Shown one piece after another: positions 42,981 to 54,625 of a stretch of DNA of 64,000 nt. Position numbers and translations under genes: made by a program. The notes below the pieces were generated by a model. That model searched no databases. It saw only the letters and a program-made list of their open reading frames with translations, and had not been told where the DNA came from. The first letter of the stretch is position 1. Each line of letters begins with the position of its first letter. The DNA comes from Arachnopeziza araneosa (Eukaryota; Ascomycota; Leotiomycetes; Helotiales; Arachnopezizaceae), in assembly GCA_003988855.1 (NCBI GenBank), contig QYAI01000077.1:1-64000 (forward strand), in the 5' to 3' direction.

Positions 42981-44544
42981 ATGACGGGGGAGGCTCAAGC
43001 TCCTGAACTCCATCTCCCACAATCCACCAATCCTACTGCCACCCAAAAAGGGGATTTCGAGACTCAGAACGAAGCCTCCAGCCCTAGGGAAGATAGCCCC
43101 AAGAAACGGATCAGAACCGTGGCGAATTCCTCCCGAGGCGTCGCCCATCTCACACCGGAACAGCTTGCTAAGAAACGCGCCAACGACCGAGAGGCACAGC
43201 GGGCGATTCGCGAGAGGACCAAGAATCAGATTGAGACTCTGGAGAGGAGGATTCGGGAGCTGACAAGCCAGCAGCCATACCAGGAACTCCAGCATGTGTT
43301 GAGACAGAAGGAGCAAGTAGAGGCAGAGAATGCGGATATCAAGAAGAGATTGGGGCAGATAGTCGGTCTGGTTCAGCCACTTTTGGGACAAGGTCAGTGA
43401 AATGTAGACATTGATATCTACAAGTACTGATTGTTGCGTAGGGGCAGAGCTGTCAGTGTATACTCCTCCCCCTCAACAACATCCATACATACCTAATCGA
43501 CCGTCTCTGAGTCCAAACTTCAATTCCAGTACACCAAGCTCTGCCACAAGTCCAGGAGCCCCGCAATGGCAACCTCCTACTGCACAAGTAAACGGCGGTG
43601 ACGCTCAATATCCGAATATGCCACCACATTTCCAGCAGCTGGTCAAGCAGCGTCATGAGATGCCACCCAATCTCGACGTTGGGCCTGAGCGTCACGGGCT
43701 CGAATTCCTCCTGGATGGCTCACAACATACTACTAAGACGAACGGCAGCAATGCTCAAGATCTGCCCTACCTCCCTCAACACTCTGAGCATAACCTAGTC
43801 AATCAGAACTCCAATTCGGTTGAATGTCCACTTCACAATCCTCACTCCCGCCTCCCCTTCTACTCCATCCCCGTCCTCAACAGCTCCTCAACCTGCCCAC
43901 TAGATACTATACTCCTCGAGTTTCTTCATGAACGACGCTCGCTCCTTGCCAACTCCAGCTCACCAGCGCAAGATCTCACGCCCACCTACCCCTCTGTAGC
44001 CTCCCTCCTCAATCCCTCACTAGCACCCACGTCCCACCCCGTCTCCAAACTCCTCACCGACATCATCGCCACCTTTCCTGACCTCTCGACCCTCCCTGAA
44101 AAGGTTGCAATCTTATACATTATGTTTATATACATGTGCTGGTCAATCTGTCCCTCCTCAGAGAACTACTTCCGCCTCCCTTCCTGGATCCGGCCCTGCG
44201 TCTCCCAAATCACCACCCCGCATCCCGCATGGGTGGATTACATCCCGTGGCCTGAGATGCGGGACAAGATTGTCCGCGATTATAATCCGAGAGACTATCT
44301 ATTCGACAATTTCTTTGTGCCGTTTACCACGACGGTGAGTGTAGGTTGGAGGTACGAGGATGTGGACTGTTTGATTAGGAATGGGGAGGCAGAGGATGGA
44401 GAGGTAGTTATTAATCCTGTTTTTGAACGCCATATTAGGAGATTGGAGAATTGGAGTCTGGGTCCTGCGTTTGAGAGGGTGTTTCCCGGATTAGATGGGA
44501 CGTATAGGGTTGTAAGAGAGAAGGCGGAAAGAGGGAGGGGGTAG
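42981..44544 (+). CDS. bZIP transcription factor with C-terminal DUF3425-like domain
   Basis: Exons 42981-43392 and 43442-44544 give 504 residues; intron 43393-43441 is 49 nt. Residues about 62-125 form the bZIP: the basic region KKRANDREAQRAIRERTKNQ with the N-x2-EAQR-x2-R core, followed by a zipper-like helix (IETLERRIREL, LQHVLRQKEQVEAENADIKK). The middle is Pro/Gln/Ser-rich. The C-terminal 230 residues carry a DUF3425 pattern: CPLDTILLEFLHERR, PVSKLLTDIIATFPDLSTLP, EKVAILYIMFIYMCWSICPS, NYFRLPSWIRPCVSQITTPH, PAWVDYIPWPEMRD. This architecture is typical of filamentous ascomycete regulators of stress or secondary metabolism. The target genes cannot be told. No metabolic cluster flanks it. 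Confidence 0.92.
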
Positions 44545-45347
44545 GGTGAGAAAAGAGAGAGAGGATTCATACTCATATAGGGACAGCCTTCTCCGGAGTT
44601 GAGGCGCTAAAATTGGGCTCAGTTTGCTGGAGCGCTGCTTCTAAACATTGGAAAAGTGGAGTCTTGATCTAGGTTCAGATACAGGCTGCATGTTGCATGT
44701 TGCATATTTCTAGACATGAGTATATATAATAGATGCACGCCCTTACATTAGAAGCATGTAGAATAGATAATCAATTTCTATTCCAATTGTACCCCTTGCA
44801 TACACTTCAAAAAACAGCATGAGAAATCGGTCTGAAGTACGATAGGGAAGAGGAGAATGATAGCGTGGCGGAAGTAAACAAGAGCAGAAAAGACCTAGAG
44901 AAGAAAGGAGCTGTGCTAGCTTCGAGAGTTCCTATCCCTTTCATCCAGGACATGCATCTTAAATAGATCGAGGTTAGACATCGAATTGATACATTTTCGA
45001 CCTGAAAAACTTATTTCGAACACCGAAACACGGAACGCTAATAGTTTAATCTCATATTGACTCGGTCTCTCATTTCTCTTACTCTGTCTCACTACTACTT
45101 ATGTTATGCTATGCATATCCCTACAGCCTCAGCCTCAGCCTCATCTAGCTTGGCTCTCATCTCCCATTTGAAAAGCAAGAACGCCGCGCCATGCTACGCA
45201 CACTTAAATGCAATGCTATGCATGCAAACCAAACCCGGACCCAATGCCATCCGCCGTATCCAAATACAGCCTGCCATCCTTCTGTTAGATGTATAAATGC
45301 AACCCGCTTCTAATGCTGATGTTCAACAACCCATATGCGTTCGTTAA
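44545..45347. other. Intergenic between convergent genes
   Basis: A TTGCATG triplet repeat near 44690-44706 and a CCTCAG repeat near 45127-45144; small frames only. Confidence 0.5.
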
Positions 45348-48132
45348 TTAGCCCCATCGGTCTCCGGCATCACTTCCACGTCTTTCTCGAAGTTGTTCAC
45401 CGCCGCTCGTGTTTCCCAGGTTTTGCTGCACAACCCACTCCAGCACAGTTTCGTAGCAGAGTACGAACTGTCTCAAACTTTGCACCATGCTCAACCTCTG
45501 CCCCCTAAAATCCTCTACGGTTTTCTCGACCAGATCCTCGTTTTGATTGAATACCCATTCTCCTTCTACTGCGACTTCTTTGCCGCGGCCTTTGCCCATG
45601 TAATCACCAGATGTCGAGGTTGCCCCTTCCATGGGTGTGATACCAGATCTCATCTCCTTGCGTTGTCGCTTAAGCATGTCGATTACCGAGTCAACGGTGC
45701 AGAAGGTTCCGGTTCGGCCGCACCCTGCAGAACAATGAACAAGCATCGGACGGACATCTTCAGGCTCGGGATCATCGGAACGGGAGCTCTGGGTCGGGGC
45801 TGCAGTTGCATGCTGCATGATGTTGGATAGCTCTACGAGACCAAGAAGCTGGGCTGGAGAGGCAGGGGCACCAAAATCAGGCCAGGAACTGTAATGTACT
45901 TGAGTAATTTCTCGTATAGGTGAGAAAGGATGTGAAGAGTGCGATAGCGTAAATTTCCGCACAATCGCATACGGGGTTTCTGCATGCAGAGCCGGTACAC
46001 TATCATGACTGCCTGTACTGGCGCGGAAGGTGTCTTGAGTCGTGTTTGCTCGTCGTCGTCCTGAGTCCCGGCGATCATTCGGAGAGCGATGCTTGGTTTT
46101 GACAAGAGAAACCTTCTTTTCGGAGAGAGCCTTCAGCTTCATAGGACCATATGTTTGAGATGCCCAATACGGATGACATTTTAGTTGACCGCCTTCGGAT
46201 TCAGCTGTCAACATGACAATAACGCGTACATCTTGATCCCAAACTACGCTCCAAAAATCCTATGCCGAGTTAGTATAATTTTTTGGGGTGAAAAGAAGAT
46301 AAGCTTACCTCAAAAGTAGCAGGTAAAGGACCTTGAGATGCAATATAGCGTTTGTTGCTCCTCGACGACTTAATATGACTAGCATTAACATAATCACAAG
46401 CACCATCTAGACGACCCTGAAGACGGACTCGTGCATGCTCGAAAGGCCATATGTTGTTGTATCTGTTTTTACTGCCCTTTTCAATCCCAGCGATTTGTAT
46501 CGTATCTGGATGTGGTGTTTGGTAAGAGACTCCCGAACATAATGCTTTTGTCATCCTTTTCTGTTCTGCAACTTCGAGATGAAGGAACTTGTCCGACACC
46601 CTCTTTCCGTGATCCTCCCTGGCAGCAGCACTTGAGATCCAGCTGGGGAGGATATTCAGCGTCTCTGCTGTCATTTCATCTGGGATCTTAATGTCCATTT
46701 GACCAACACCTCCGATTAAATCTTGATTCTGTCGAATATTGCTGAAGAACGGGTTGGCAGCGTTTTCGGAAGCTGGCATCATACACCCACCTGCAATAGG
46801 AGCGACTTCAGGCGCCGATGTTCCTAGCGATAGATTGATCTTTGACGCTTGCATCTCTTGTGTTGATCGCTGGTCTACTAATTTTGGGTGGGTCTTGGAA
46901 AATTCCTGAAATCCACCTCTAATGATATATGCATTTCCTTTCCATCCTTCATTTGAAAACTTCTTTAGTGTATTGATTGCTGATAGAGAATCCTTTTTCT
47001 CAGCTGAGAAGGCATCATATACAATGATGTACTTGGCGATCTTCCATTGAGCAAATCTCGCTTTCTCGGTTTCATTTGTGAAGGTGTCTTGAAGTTTCTG
47101 TAGATTAAACGATGGCCTCTTCAATAGTGTAGTAGGTATGCATAAATTCAAAGCACCCTGTATCCGCGACTGAGAAAACTGAGGGAAGACCCTTAGATCA
47201 AGCAATAGGAATTGAACTGCAGGAGCATTCTCGATCAAATCTTTGATCTGAGATACAGAAACCAATGCAGGCCCGTCTTCAAGGGTAGATGGAAGTGTAT
47301 CTGCTCGATGCTGGACAGCTTTTTGTATGAGCTGTGGAGAGGGAGGGTCGGCCTTGTTTTGTGGTAATGAGAGGCGAGGATGTCTATCATCAAGGTGAGA
47401 TAGAATATTCCTTTGAAGCGGCATATTGGGAGGGCTTATGGGATCTGGGGATTGTCTTCGAGGGACATCGAAAAAAGACAATTCCTTCAAGGCCTCAGAA
47501 GAACGTCTGCCTTGTGGAGAATTATGACGATTCTTCGGCCGTTCTCCGTCCAGGATCATTCTTTCTGGGGTTTCATCTCGGACTTGAGGCCTTGACTTGG
47601 GCGAGGGATATTCCCGAGTTTCTGATCTCGTAGGTCTCCTGTCTGGTCTTGGCCGTGGAACAGCGCTCGGCGTGGACGCAAAATGTTGCAGGCTTCCATG
47701 ACTGAGACTGAACCCTTGATATTCCTCCGTCTGGCGCCTGAAAGCTTCAAAATCGGGATTGGAATCCAAGGGTAGATGCTTTGGAGAAGCAGCACCAAAG
47801 GAGATTATGGATGAAGTAGGTGGACTCCAATTATCCTTCGGCCCTACAGAGTCTCTAGGATCACCAGCTGAATTGACGACAAAGCCAAAATAGTTTGGAC
47901 TCGGTGTACGGACATCGTTATGAACACCAGGGGATTGTAGAAATGGCATGGAATTGGGAGGTAGCGCCTGACCAACTGATGCCGCTATTCGTGAAGGCGG
48001 ACAATTGAGGGTGGTAGGAGGCAGGTTAGATTTTCGGTGCGAGTGCGACTGTGAATGTGAGTGTGAATGTGAGGACCGTGGTGTTGGTCTCGTAGCAGTT
48101 TTCGTGACCATCTCGATTGTTCCTGGATTCAT
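45348..48132 (-). CDS. Protein tyrosine phosphatase with N-terminal rhodanese-like domain
   Basis: Exons 48132-46309 and 46259-45348 give 911 residues; intron 46260-46308 is 49 nt. The N-terminal 290 residues are Ser/Pro/His-rich (a HSHSHSQSHSH run). Residues about 290-420 resemble a rhodanese/CDC25-like fold (ISQIKDL-type start, FLLLDLRVFPQFSQSRIQGA, KYIIVYDAFSAEKKDS, AYIIRGGFQEFSKTHP). The usual active-site Cys is replaced (VYDAFSAE), so this domain is probably a MAP-kinase docking module, as in yeast Ptp2/Ptp3. The PTP domain has KNRYNNIWPFEHARV, DYVNASHIKS, RYIASQGPLPATFEDFWSVV, the WPD loop SSWPDFGAPAS and the signature HCSAGCGRTG at about 782-791. Family members dephosphorylate MAP kinases such as Hog1, Fus3 and Pmk1 orthologues. 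Insertions between WPD and the signature, and after it, are longer than usual. Confidence 0.93.
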
Positions 48133-48339
48133 GTGACGGAAATAGAGGAAGTGAGGCTCTGCAGAGTATTTATCTAAGCATGTCCATCATGACGGTGCAA
48201 GAATGACTTGCTTCTAGGAGACTGGAATCGCAGTGGCTGTGGTGGTGGCGTAGGTGGTTGAGGTCTTATAGGCTGAGTCGCGGCTCGATATTGACAGCTG
48301 AGGAAAGGAGTCGAATTAAGGGTGAAGTTGAGGCTGACC

Positions 48340-48360
48340 GACTGACTGACTGACTGACTG
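48340..48360. repeat. (GACT)n microsatellite
   Basis: Five GACT units in a row. Confidence 0.85.
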
Positions 48361-48654
48361 CCTGCCTGATGACGAGCACTTGAGGCGTGTGGGCTGATGA
48401 TTCCAGGGTTGCGAAGAACGGTCGATTAGTGTAAAGTTGATTTCGATCGACAGCTCGAGTTGCTGGAACGAGCAGTAGGAGGTGGGCTGGAAGATGGCGT
48501 CTCAGTGGGTGTGGGAGGACCGACTCGGGGGTCAATGGTGCGGAATCTGTCCTGGTATCATCAGAAGGAGCAGACGAGGAGGAGGGGCAAAGAAAGAAGG
48601 AAGTCGGCGCGCAATGGAGGACAATTGACGCTTATAGGGAAGGGAATTGGTCAT

Positions 48655-48686
48655 GGAAAGGGAAGGGAAGGGAAGGGAAGGGAAGA
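48655..48686. repeat. (GGGAA)n microsatellite
   Basis: Six tandem GGGAA-type units, all purine on the plus strand. Confidence 0.85.
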
Positions 48687-48760
48687 GCATACCAGTTATC
48701 TATCTCCGAACGGTGTAAATTGATGCGGCGGGAACAAAAGAAAAGGCCAGGGAGGGGAGC

Positions 48761-48802
48761 GGATGGGGATGGGGATGGGAATGGGGATGGGGATGTGGAT
48801 AG
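48761..48802. repeat. (GGGGAT)n microsatellite
   Basis: Seven near-perfect GGGGAT units, with runs of G that could form quadruplex structure on the plus strand. Confidence 0.8.
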
Positions 48803-49205
48803 GGTGTGCTGATGCAATCAGATCTCTGATCAGAAACGCCACCATCAAAACCAACTGTCGCGCGCCGCCCGTCAACCTGATCTTCGAGCGAGGAGCGATA
48901 AAAGTCGGTCAGAATCGTTCCATTCCAGGGACGCATTATTCCCACTCCTCCAAAAGACGACAGACATTTTCTGCGTGTCGCAAGTCCTGGTTCCTGGGCT
49001 CTGTTGGCGTGAGGCTGTGGGGTCGGGAGCCACAACGTCACACTTGAAGGTCCCCTTCGGCGTGCTAGGTAAGGGCCCAGGGGACGGCGGTGAGTTTTTC
49101 TCCGCTGTCTTCGTGGAAACTGGCCCTGGCCACAAGAGATGAGAGCTGTTTGCACGCTCCACTGCCTGTTCAATACTCTCCCGCCCCCTTTCTCCGCTGT
49201 CGACG

Positions 49206-49616
49206 ATGATGGCCTCCTCACACTCGTCCTATTTCGAATATCAGTCCCTCCTGCGCTTGAAGGATGCTGCCGCCGAGTTTAGATGGATGTGCCAACAAAA
49301 GCCACGCCGTTCTAGAATGGCCGAAGAAGCCTCTTCTCCTTCTGCGCTTGAAAACAACTCAGGTACAGGATTGGAACCTTCTCCTTTCTTTTCCATGAAC
49401 AACGACTCTGAACAATCCCAACCAAGTCGCAAATCTGTAGGGGTGACCAAACCCCGAAAGCATTGGCGCTCAGAAAAAATCCGACGTTGGTTGAGTAATC
49501 AAAAATTGTTCGATATTGACATCATTTGCCCTTGTTCTATTTGCATCTGGACCACTCTTCTGCCTCGTGCTCTCGAGCCAGCCACACGGCTGAAACAGGT
49601 CAGCCTTCGAACTTGA
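49206..49616 (+). CDS. Doubtful small open reading frame
   Basis: An ATG-initiated frame of 136 codons between the phosphatase and RPC25. No family recognised. The first 100 residues are polar, with a basic patch (TKPRKHWRSEKIRRWLSN) that could be real; the last 35 look like non-coding translation (IICPCSICIWTTLLP). A splice near 49500 may end the true product differently. Could equally be chance or part of a non-coding RNA. Confidence 0.3.
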   Translation: MMASSHSSYFEYQSLLRLKDAAAEFRWMCQQKPRRSRMAEEASSPSALENNSGTGLEPSPFFSMNNDSEQSQPSRKSVGVTKPRKHWRSEKIRRWLSNQKLFDIDIICPCSICIWTTLLPRALEPATRLKQVSLRT

Positions 49617-50409
49617 GCCGCTACTGTTGCTGCTATCTCATTTAGCATGAGGCTGGCGAATTCCATTTGTGGTATTCTCTTTATCGACCGATTCTGGCGC
49701 GGCGTTTGGCATACGTTGGTGCCGCTCAGATTATCAGACCTGGCGTGTGCCAGTGTGGTCGGAATATGCACAAAACGTACGATCTTGAGGCTGGAGGCTG
49801 TTTCTGAATGGCCTAGTTTCGGTCCTTCGAACATGGGGGGGACGTCATGGGCGTGGGTGCTCGACAACAGCTCGTGATTCTGCCATTTCACGTGGTTTCG
49901 TCTCGTGTTTGGGACAAGAAGTGTCCTACTACCTACTCTACATCAAGCATCCGAGCTAAACCATATCTCTCGATGAGAAATCGAGAAACATTCAACGTGC
50001 AAGCTTCTATTCCGCGGTCTGAATCTTCTCTGAGAATAGCATGGTTAGTCCAGCTGGTGCAACCATTAATCAGCACGCCCACCGCGGAGGGGACATCGAT
50101 TTAGTTCGTTGCTGAATATCTATAACAATCTCATCTTACTTTTTAATCTCATAAATTGGCAAGACAGTGCTCGCCGAAGAGTCGATTCGTAGTATTCCAA
50201 ACTACTGCTTTCTCTCGTTGGTATAAACAGACCAGAGGCTTGGATATGGTCGGCGTGGTACTGAAGCCTGGCGACAATGCGCTGCTTCACCTCGAATCTC
50301 ATGATCGCTCTCATAAAGTCATGGACTCAACATTGATTCCATTTGGCCTGGTCCAGTTCTCTTAACCGTGATACCTCCTGATCAGTAAATATTCCTTCCT
50401 AGCTTATCC
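49617..50409. other. Intergenic, nothing recognised
   Basis: Short frames only; 3' flank of RPC25. Confidence 0.5.
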
Positions 50410-51227
50410 TTATTCGTCCTCAGCAGCGTCTTCGTCGCCATCCCACCATAAACAGGGTCCTAATCCTGCATCGCCCATCGTTGCCACTAGTTTATATGGA
50501 CTAAGCTTCGGTTTTGCGGCTTCCTCTTTATCGTTTGGGTTGGTTGGAGTCTGATCTGTCCAGATCTCATTTTCGACTCGAAATCGAACCATCTCGTGAT
50601 TGTCGAAGAATAATTTTTGCCCGTCTGTCTCCCAAACAAAGAGCTGTTCCATATGATCACTACATTGACTCGAGAGATTAGTGGTGAAGGATCGGTTCGA
50701 GGTTAGAAGCCCTACAAATAAGTTCCCTCAGGTAGATTCTCTTTGGGTACTGAAATATCATCGAAAAAAGGGAGGCGCACTGATACTTTCAAATCAATAG
50801 ACGCCTGATTGAACAGCACAGGAAACATACATCTTACTGCACCACCCACTGAGCTGCTAATCTTACCGAGCAAGACTTCATGCTTAAAAGGTCTGAATAC
50901 TACCAAGCGGAATTCGACTATCGTAGATGTCAGCAAACCTTGAAATCTTCTGCCTTGAAAGATAGTACCATTGACGTTGACTAGACCAGTGCCGTGACCT
51001 ATCAGTCCTTCTGACGCGGAAAGCAAGTCGTATAGGCAGATACAAAGTCCGATCTTCTGAATGACTTTATTCGCATACTTGGCGTTGATATTGTCCTCGA
51101 TAGCTTGGGCCGCATCTTTATCGAAATCCTCAGGGACTATCTGGACCAGGTCCGCAATCTTAGTCTAGAAAGCTATTAGAGCCAGTTTCTTAAAAAGCAG
51201 GTGTTAGTAGCTTACGAGAATGAACAT
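50410..51227 (-). CDS. RPC25: RNA polymerase III subunit Rpc25 (C25, Rpb7 paralogue)
   Basis: Five exons on the minus strand (51227-51216, 51164-50969, 50917-50850, 50804-50716, 50659-50410) give 204 residues. The first exon is just 12 nt (MFIL). The intron at 50805-50849 is 45 nt without a stop and divisible by three, so it could be misread as coding. The N-terminal RNP-like domain shows MFILTKIADLVQIVPEDFDK, then KYANKVIQKIGLCICLYDLL and GHGTGLVNVNVEFRLVVFRP, as in Rpb7 relatives. The C-terminal OB domain has VSVRLPFFDDISVP, EGTYFDHMEQLFVWETDGQK, VRFRVENEIWTDQTPT and ends GLGPCLWW plus an acidic tail. Rpc25 pairs with Rpc17 to form the Pol III stalk needed for initiation at tRNA and 5S genes. 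Length fits yeast (212). Confidence 0.95.
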
Positions 51228-51596
51228 TCTTGAGTAGATACAGTTGAACTTGTGGTCTCGTGTCAACAGCCCGTTGAGTCTCTCGACCTCCAACCATGCC
51301 AAATTTGTGAATCAGAAGGGTGATTAATAACATTCTATTTGATATTCTTCATGAAAATTGTATCCATCATCACGTGGGGCGCTAAGGGAAGATTGGCGAG
51401 AAGTGATATTATTTGAACGCGTCCTCTATGATCGGGACTTCAATTTTATTCATCCTGCACGAAAAAGAGATAAAGAGCAACTCAGACGACTCGTCATCCA
51501 TTCATTCGTTGGGAGCGTACAGTATTTCCATCAAGGGAATCGTCTAAGGAAAAGAAAAGTTACTTCCACATTTGAACTAGCGGGCGCACGGACCAA
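51228..51596. promoter_or_regulatory. Divergent promoter RPC25 / NUFIP-CCCH gene
   Basis: 369 bp shared by two genes for the RNA-synthesis machinery. A CACGTG palindrome lies at 51371-51376; its use is untested. Confidence 0.45.
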
Positions 51597-53846
51597 ATGG
51601 CCGGTATGTTTGAAGTTCACCCTTTCCTTTCATCAATCGACTTCATCCTCTATCAGAGTGCCTTTGCTTTTCGAGCTCTCAATTCATATTTGACAACCAC
51701 CAACAGACTTCTCGGAAATCTACAGGCAAGCCAACAGCCAGCGAGTTGGGGAACGATCGCTCCCTCTCGACACGTTGCGACCGAATCGTCCCATTGTCCA
51801 CAGAACCTCAACCCCAATGGCTGGACCGCAACAATACAGCTTTCCTCCTCCTCCTCCCCCGCCTCCAGGCCCTCCTCCATCAAATCATCAACCTCATCAA
51901 CCATATGGTTATGCGCCTCAGCAACAGCCTCCGTATCAAGCCCAACGCGGTGGTGGTGGTGCTCTTCGAGGCGGCCGAGGTGGCAATCAAGGTGGTCGAG
52001 GAGATTATCATGCGCCCTACAACCCTCAACAACCAAATACTGGTTACGATCCACAACATCCTCAAGGACCACCAACAGGCTATAACGGCTCTAACACCCA
52101 ACAAAACCCTGCTCCTTACATAGGTCCTCAAGCTCCTGGACCTCAAAATCAACAAGGAGGTTACCCAAGTGCGCCGCAATGGCAGAACAATCAACACTCC
52201 CAGCAGCATGGCCCACCGCATCATGGTCCACCACATCCTCATGCTCAACAACCACCCCTTTCTCACACCCCTCAGCCTGCCCCTCTATCAGCACAAAATT
52301 ACCATCCAAACTATGCTCCTCAGACGTATCAGCCACAGCAACCACAGTATGGTCCGCAACAACCTCAGCAATTCCAAAATTCTCATACACCTTCGTATGG
52401 TCACAGTGTGCCACCTCACCAGCCACCTGTAGCAGGCCCACCACAGTGGTCGGGTCCACCTCAGCATGCACCCTCCCGACCACCTTTCAATAATAATAAT
52501 CGGGGAAGAGGTGGCTTTACTGGTGGTCGTGGAGGTCATGAAGCCCCTTTGATGGGCCCTCCAATTCGAATGGGTTTTGATAATGATCGTGGAGGTCATG
52601 CCCAAGCGGGTAATGTTTTCCCTCATCAGTATGCAAATCATCAGTCTCCACCTACTCCTTTTTCTCAACCACCCTATCAAGGCTATCCGCCTCAGGATTT
52701 TTCTCATGGGGGACAGCGTCCGTCACTTGATCCCAATCCTTACAGCTCTCCTCAACGAGGCAGAGGTGGGGGTGGTGGACATAACTCAAATTTCAGAGGT
52801 AGAGATCGTGGCAATTTCAATCAACATTCTCGTGGTGGTCGCAACGATAATCGTCATCAAAATGGCAATAGGGCCGCTTCTGAGAACTTCCATAAGCCTG
52901 CAGGTGCAGAGTCAAATGGCAAGAAGAAGAAGAAGCGCCGCACTACAAATACTTTGGGTCTTACTCCGAATGGTGTTGATCACGAAGATAGTGAAGATGA
53001 GATTGATGACGTTGATGAAGAAGCCCGTCTTGTTACTTTGCTTGGTCCTGATACTCCACAGTATGTTTTGAATGATTAAGACAGGGAGATTAGTTCTTCT
53101 AGCTAACACTGTTAAATAGACTGCCTACTGATTTAGATTCTTGGCTTGCAGAGAGAAGAGAAAAATTCCCTACGAAAGCTCGTAGAGATGCCGCTGCAGA
53201 GGAGCTTCGTCAACGACGTGAGCAGAGCCGCAACAGCAAGCACGTGAAGAACAACGGTATCAAGCAGGAGGAAGGAGAAACTAAGCTCGAGAAACAGCAG
53301 AGGAAGGCCGAGAAGCTGAGACTTGAACTCGAAAAGGCCGAGCGTAAGATTCAACAAGAGATGTCTGGTGGCAAGCGCAAGCGTGAGAACGGAGATGAGG
53401 GCGATGAAGACCGTGATCAAGTGAGCGACGACGATTCCAACGATTCATCCTCAGAATCCGACAGCAAGCCCGAGCAATTCTCATCTCGCACCAATGGTCC
53501 TATGCGAGTCCCACCTCCACCAAAGGCACAGCTTCAGCGACACTGCAAGTACTTCTCAACCGGCGGTACCTGTGGTAAGAAGGGCAAGTGTCGCTTCGTG
53601 CATGATCAAGAGGTCCGTAACCAAGCACTAAGAGACAAGGAAGCCAATGGTGGCAAGATGACACTGGCTCAGCGTCTAATTCTCAACGACACCGCAAAGG
53701 ATGACTTGACAATCTTGAAGTCCATCAAGTACCTCAAGGAGAAGGGCTTAATGCCAGATCAGCTTACTGGTAGTACACCACAATACGACGACGATTTGGA
53801 GAAGAGTGTGCTCTATACCGAAAATCTCAACTACGGCGATAATTAA
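51597..53846 (+). CDS. NUFIP1-domain protein with CCCH zinc finger (Rsa1/NUFIP-like)
   Basis: Exons 51597-51603, 51707-53060 and 53120-53846 give 695 residues. The 7-nt first exon (ATGGCCG) joins to a frame that reads DFSEIYRQANSQRVG; if this exon is wrong, the ATG at 51817 (MAGPQQYSFPPPP) is the fallback. Residues about 40-400 are Pro/Gln/Gly-rich with RGG clusters (GGGGALRGGRGGNQGGRG) typical of RNA-binding proteins. A basic KKKKKRR patch precedes an acidic stretch. At about 454-475 LPTDLDSWLAERREKFPTKA is the NUFIP1 motif that binds the Snu13/15.5K and Rvb assembly machinery. A coiled coil follows, then a CCCH finger of spacing C-x8-C-x5-C-x3-H (CKYFSTGGTCGKKGKCRFVH) near 595. NUFIP/Rsa1 proteins assemble box C/D snoRNPs in the nucleus. 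The orthology is good; the CCCH finger differs from the C2H2 finger of animal NUFIP1. Confidence 0.88.
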
Positions 53847-54625
53847 TCCTCGAGAATTTTTGAGTTATATTTCATCATTCATCAGCTAGTTTGCCGCCGC
53901 AGTTGCGCTTCATTCTCGACATTATCTATTCCTTTCGAGTCGCTCTAATTCACAGATCATCGGTCAACAACAAGCATTTGTGTTTCGGATATTGGTTATC
54001 TCATGTCTGCGGCGTTTTTCAAGCACTCCACTGATTAATACTTCAAGAGTTGTCCTTCTTTCCTCAGGTTATTTGCTTGCCTGCGGGCCTGCTTTGAAAG
54101 ATGAGAAAAAATTCGAGGACAACCGACCTTGTGGACAATAGTCTTCTGCTCCGCTAGCGCTTCTCTGCGACATCCGCACCGTTGTACATTCACACTACAT
54201 TTCTTAGATTTTTACTGCTAGGCGACTCTACTATGAGTTTGTTGCGAATTCCTTAGGTTCTCCTTTTAATGCACCAAAACTACCCTCTTATCTGTTAAGG
54301 TTCCCAAAATTCGCGTTTGGCGGGGAGGTTGCTGCTTCTCGAACAATAATGTGGTGGGCGTTTGCAGGCCTAACTACTAGTAGATGCCTAGGAATTCCTG
54401 AAAATGTACATGTAATATAAATAGGCTGTGTAATATGGATATGGAATAGAAAGACCTGAGCGGTCTTAATCCTAATGCTACGTGAAGAACAGTCAATTCT
54501 CGTTTCAGTCTTGGATAGTCAGGAAATAAGCACATCAAAAGGTGAGACTGATCCAGCAGTACTGCCACGATGATTACATTATCCATCCATCAGAAACCAT
54601 TTCACTTAACTTTTTTCACCTTACA
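53847..54625. other. Intergenic between convergent genes
   Basis: No supported gene; a short minus-strand frame at 54377-54586 has no recognisable content. Confidence 0.5.

Larger units (their letters stand above)
48133..49205. promoter_or_regulatory. Upstream region of the phosphatase gene with several microsatellites
   Basis: Purine-rich simple repeats at 48340-48360 (GACT)n, 48655-48686 (GGGAA)n and 48761-48802 (GGATGG)n. Short frames here are repeat artefacts. Serves as the 5' region of the phosphatase and probably of the small frame at 49206. Confidence 0.5.
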
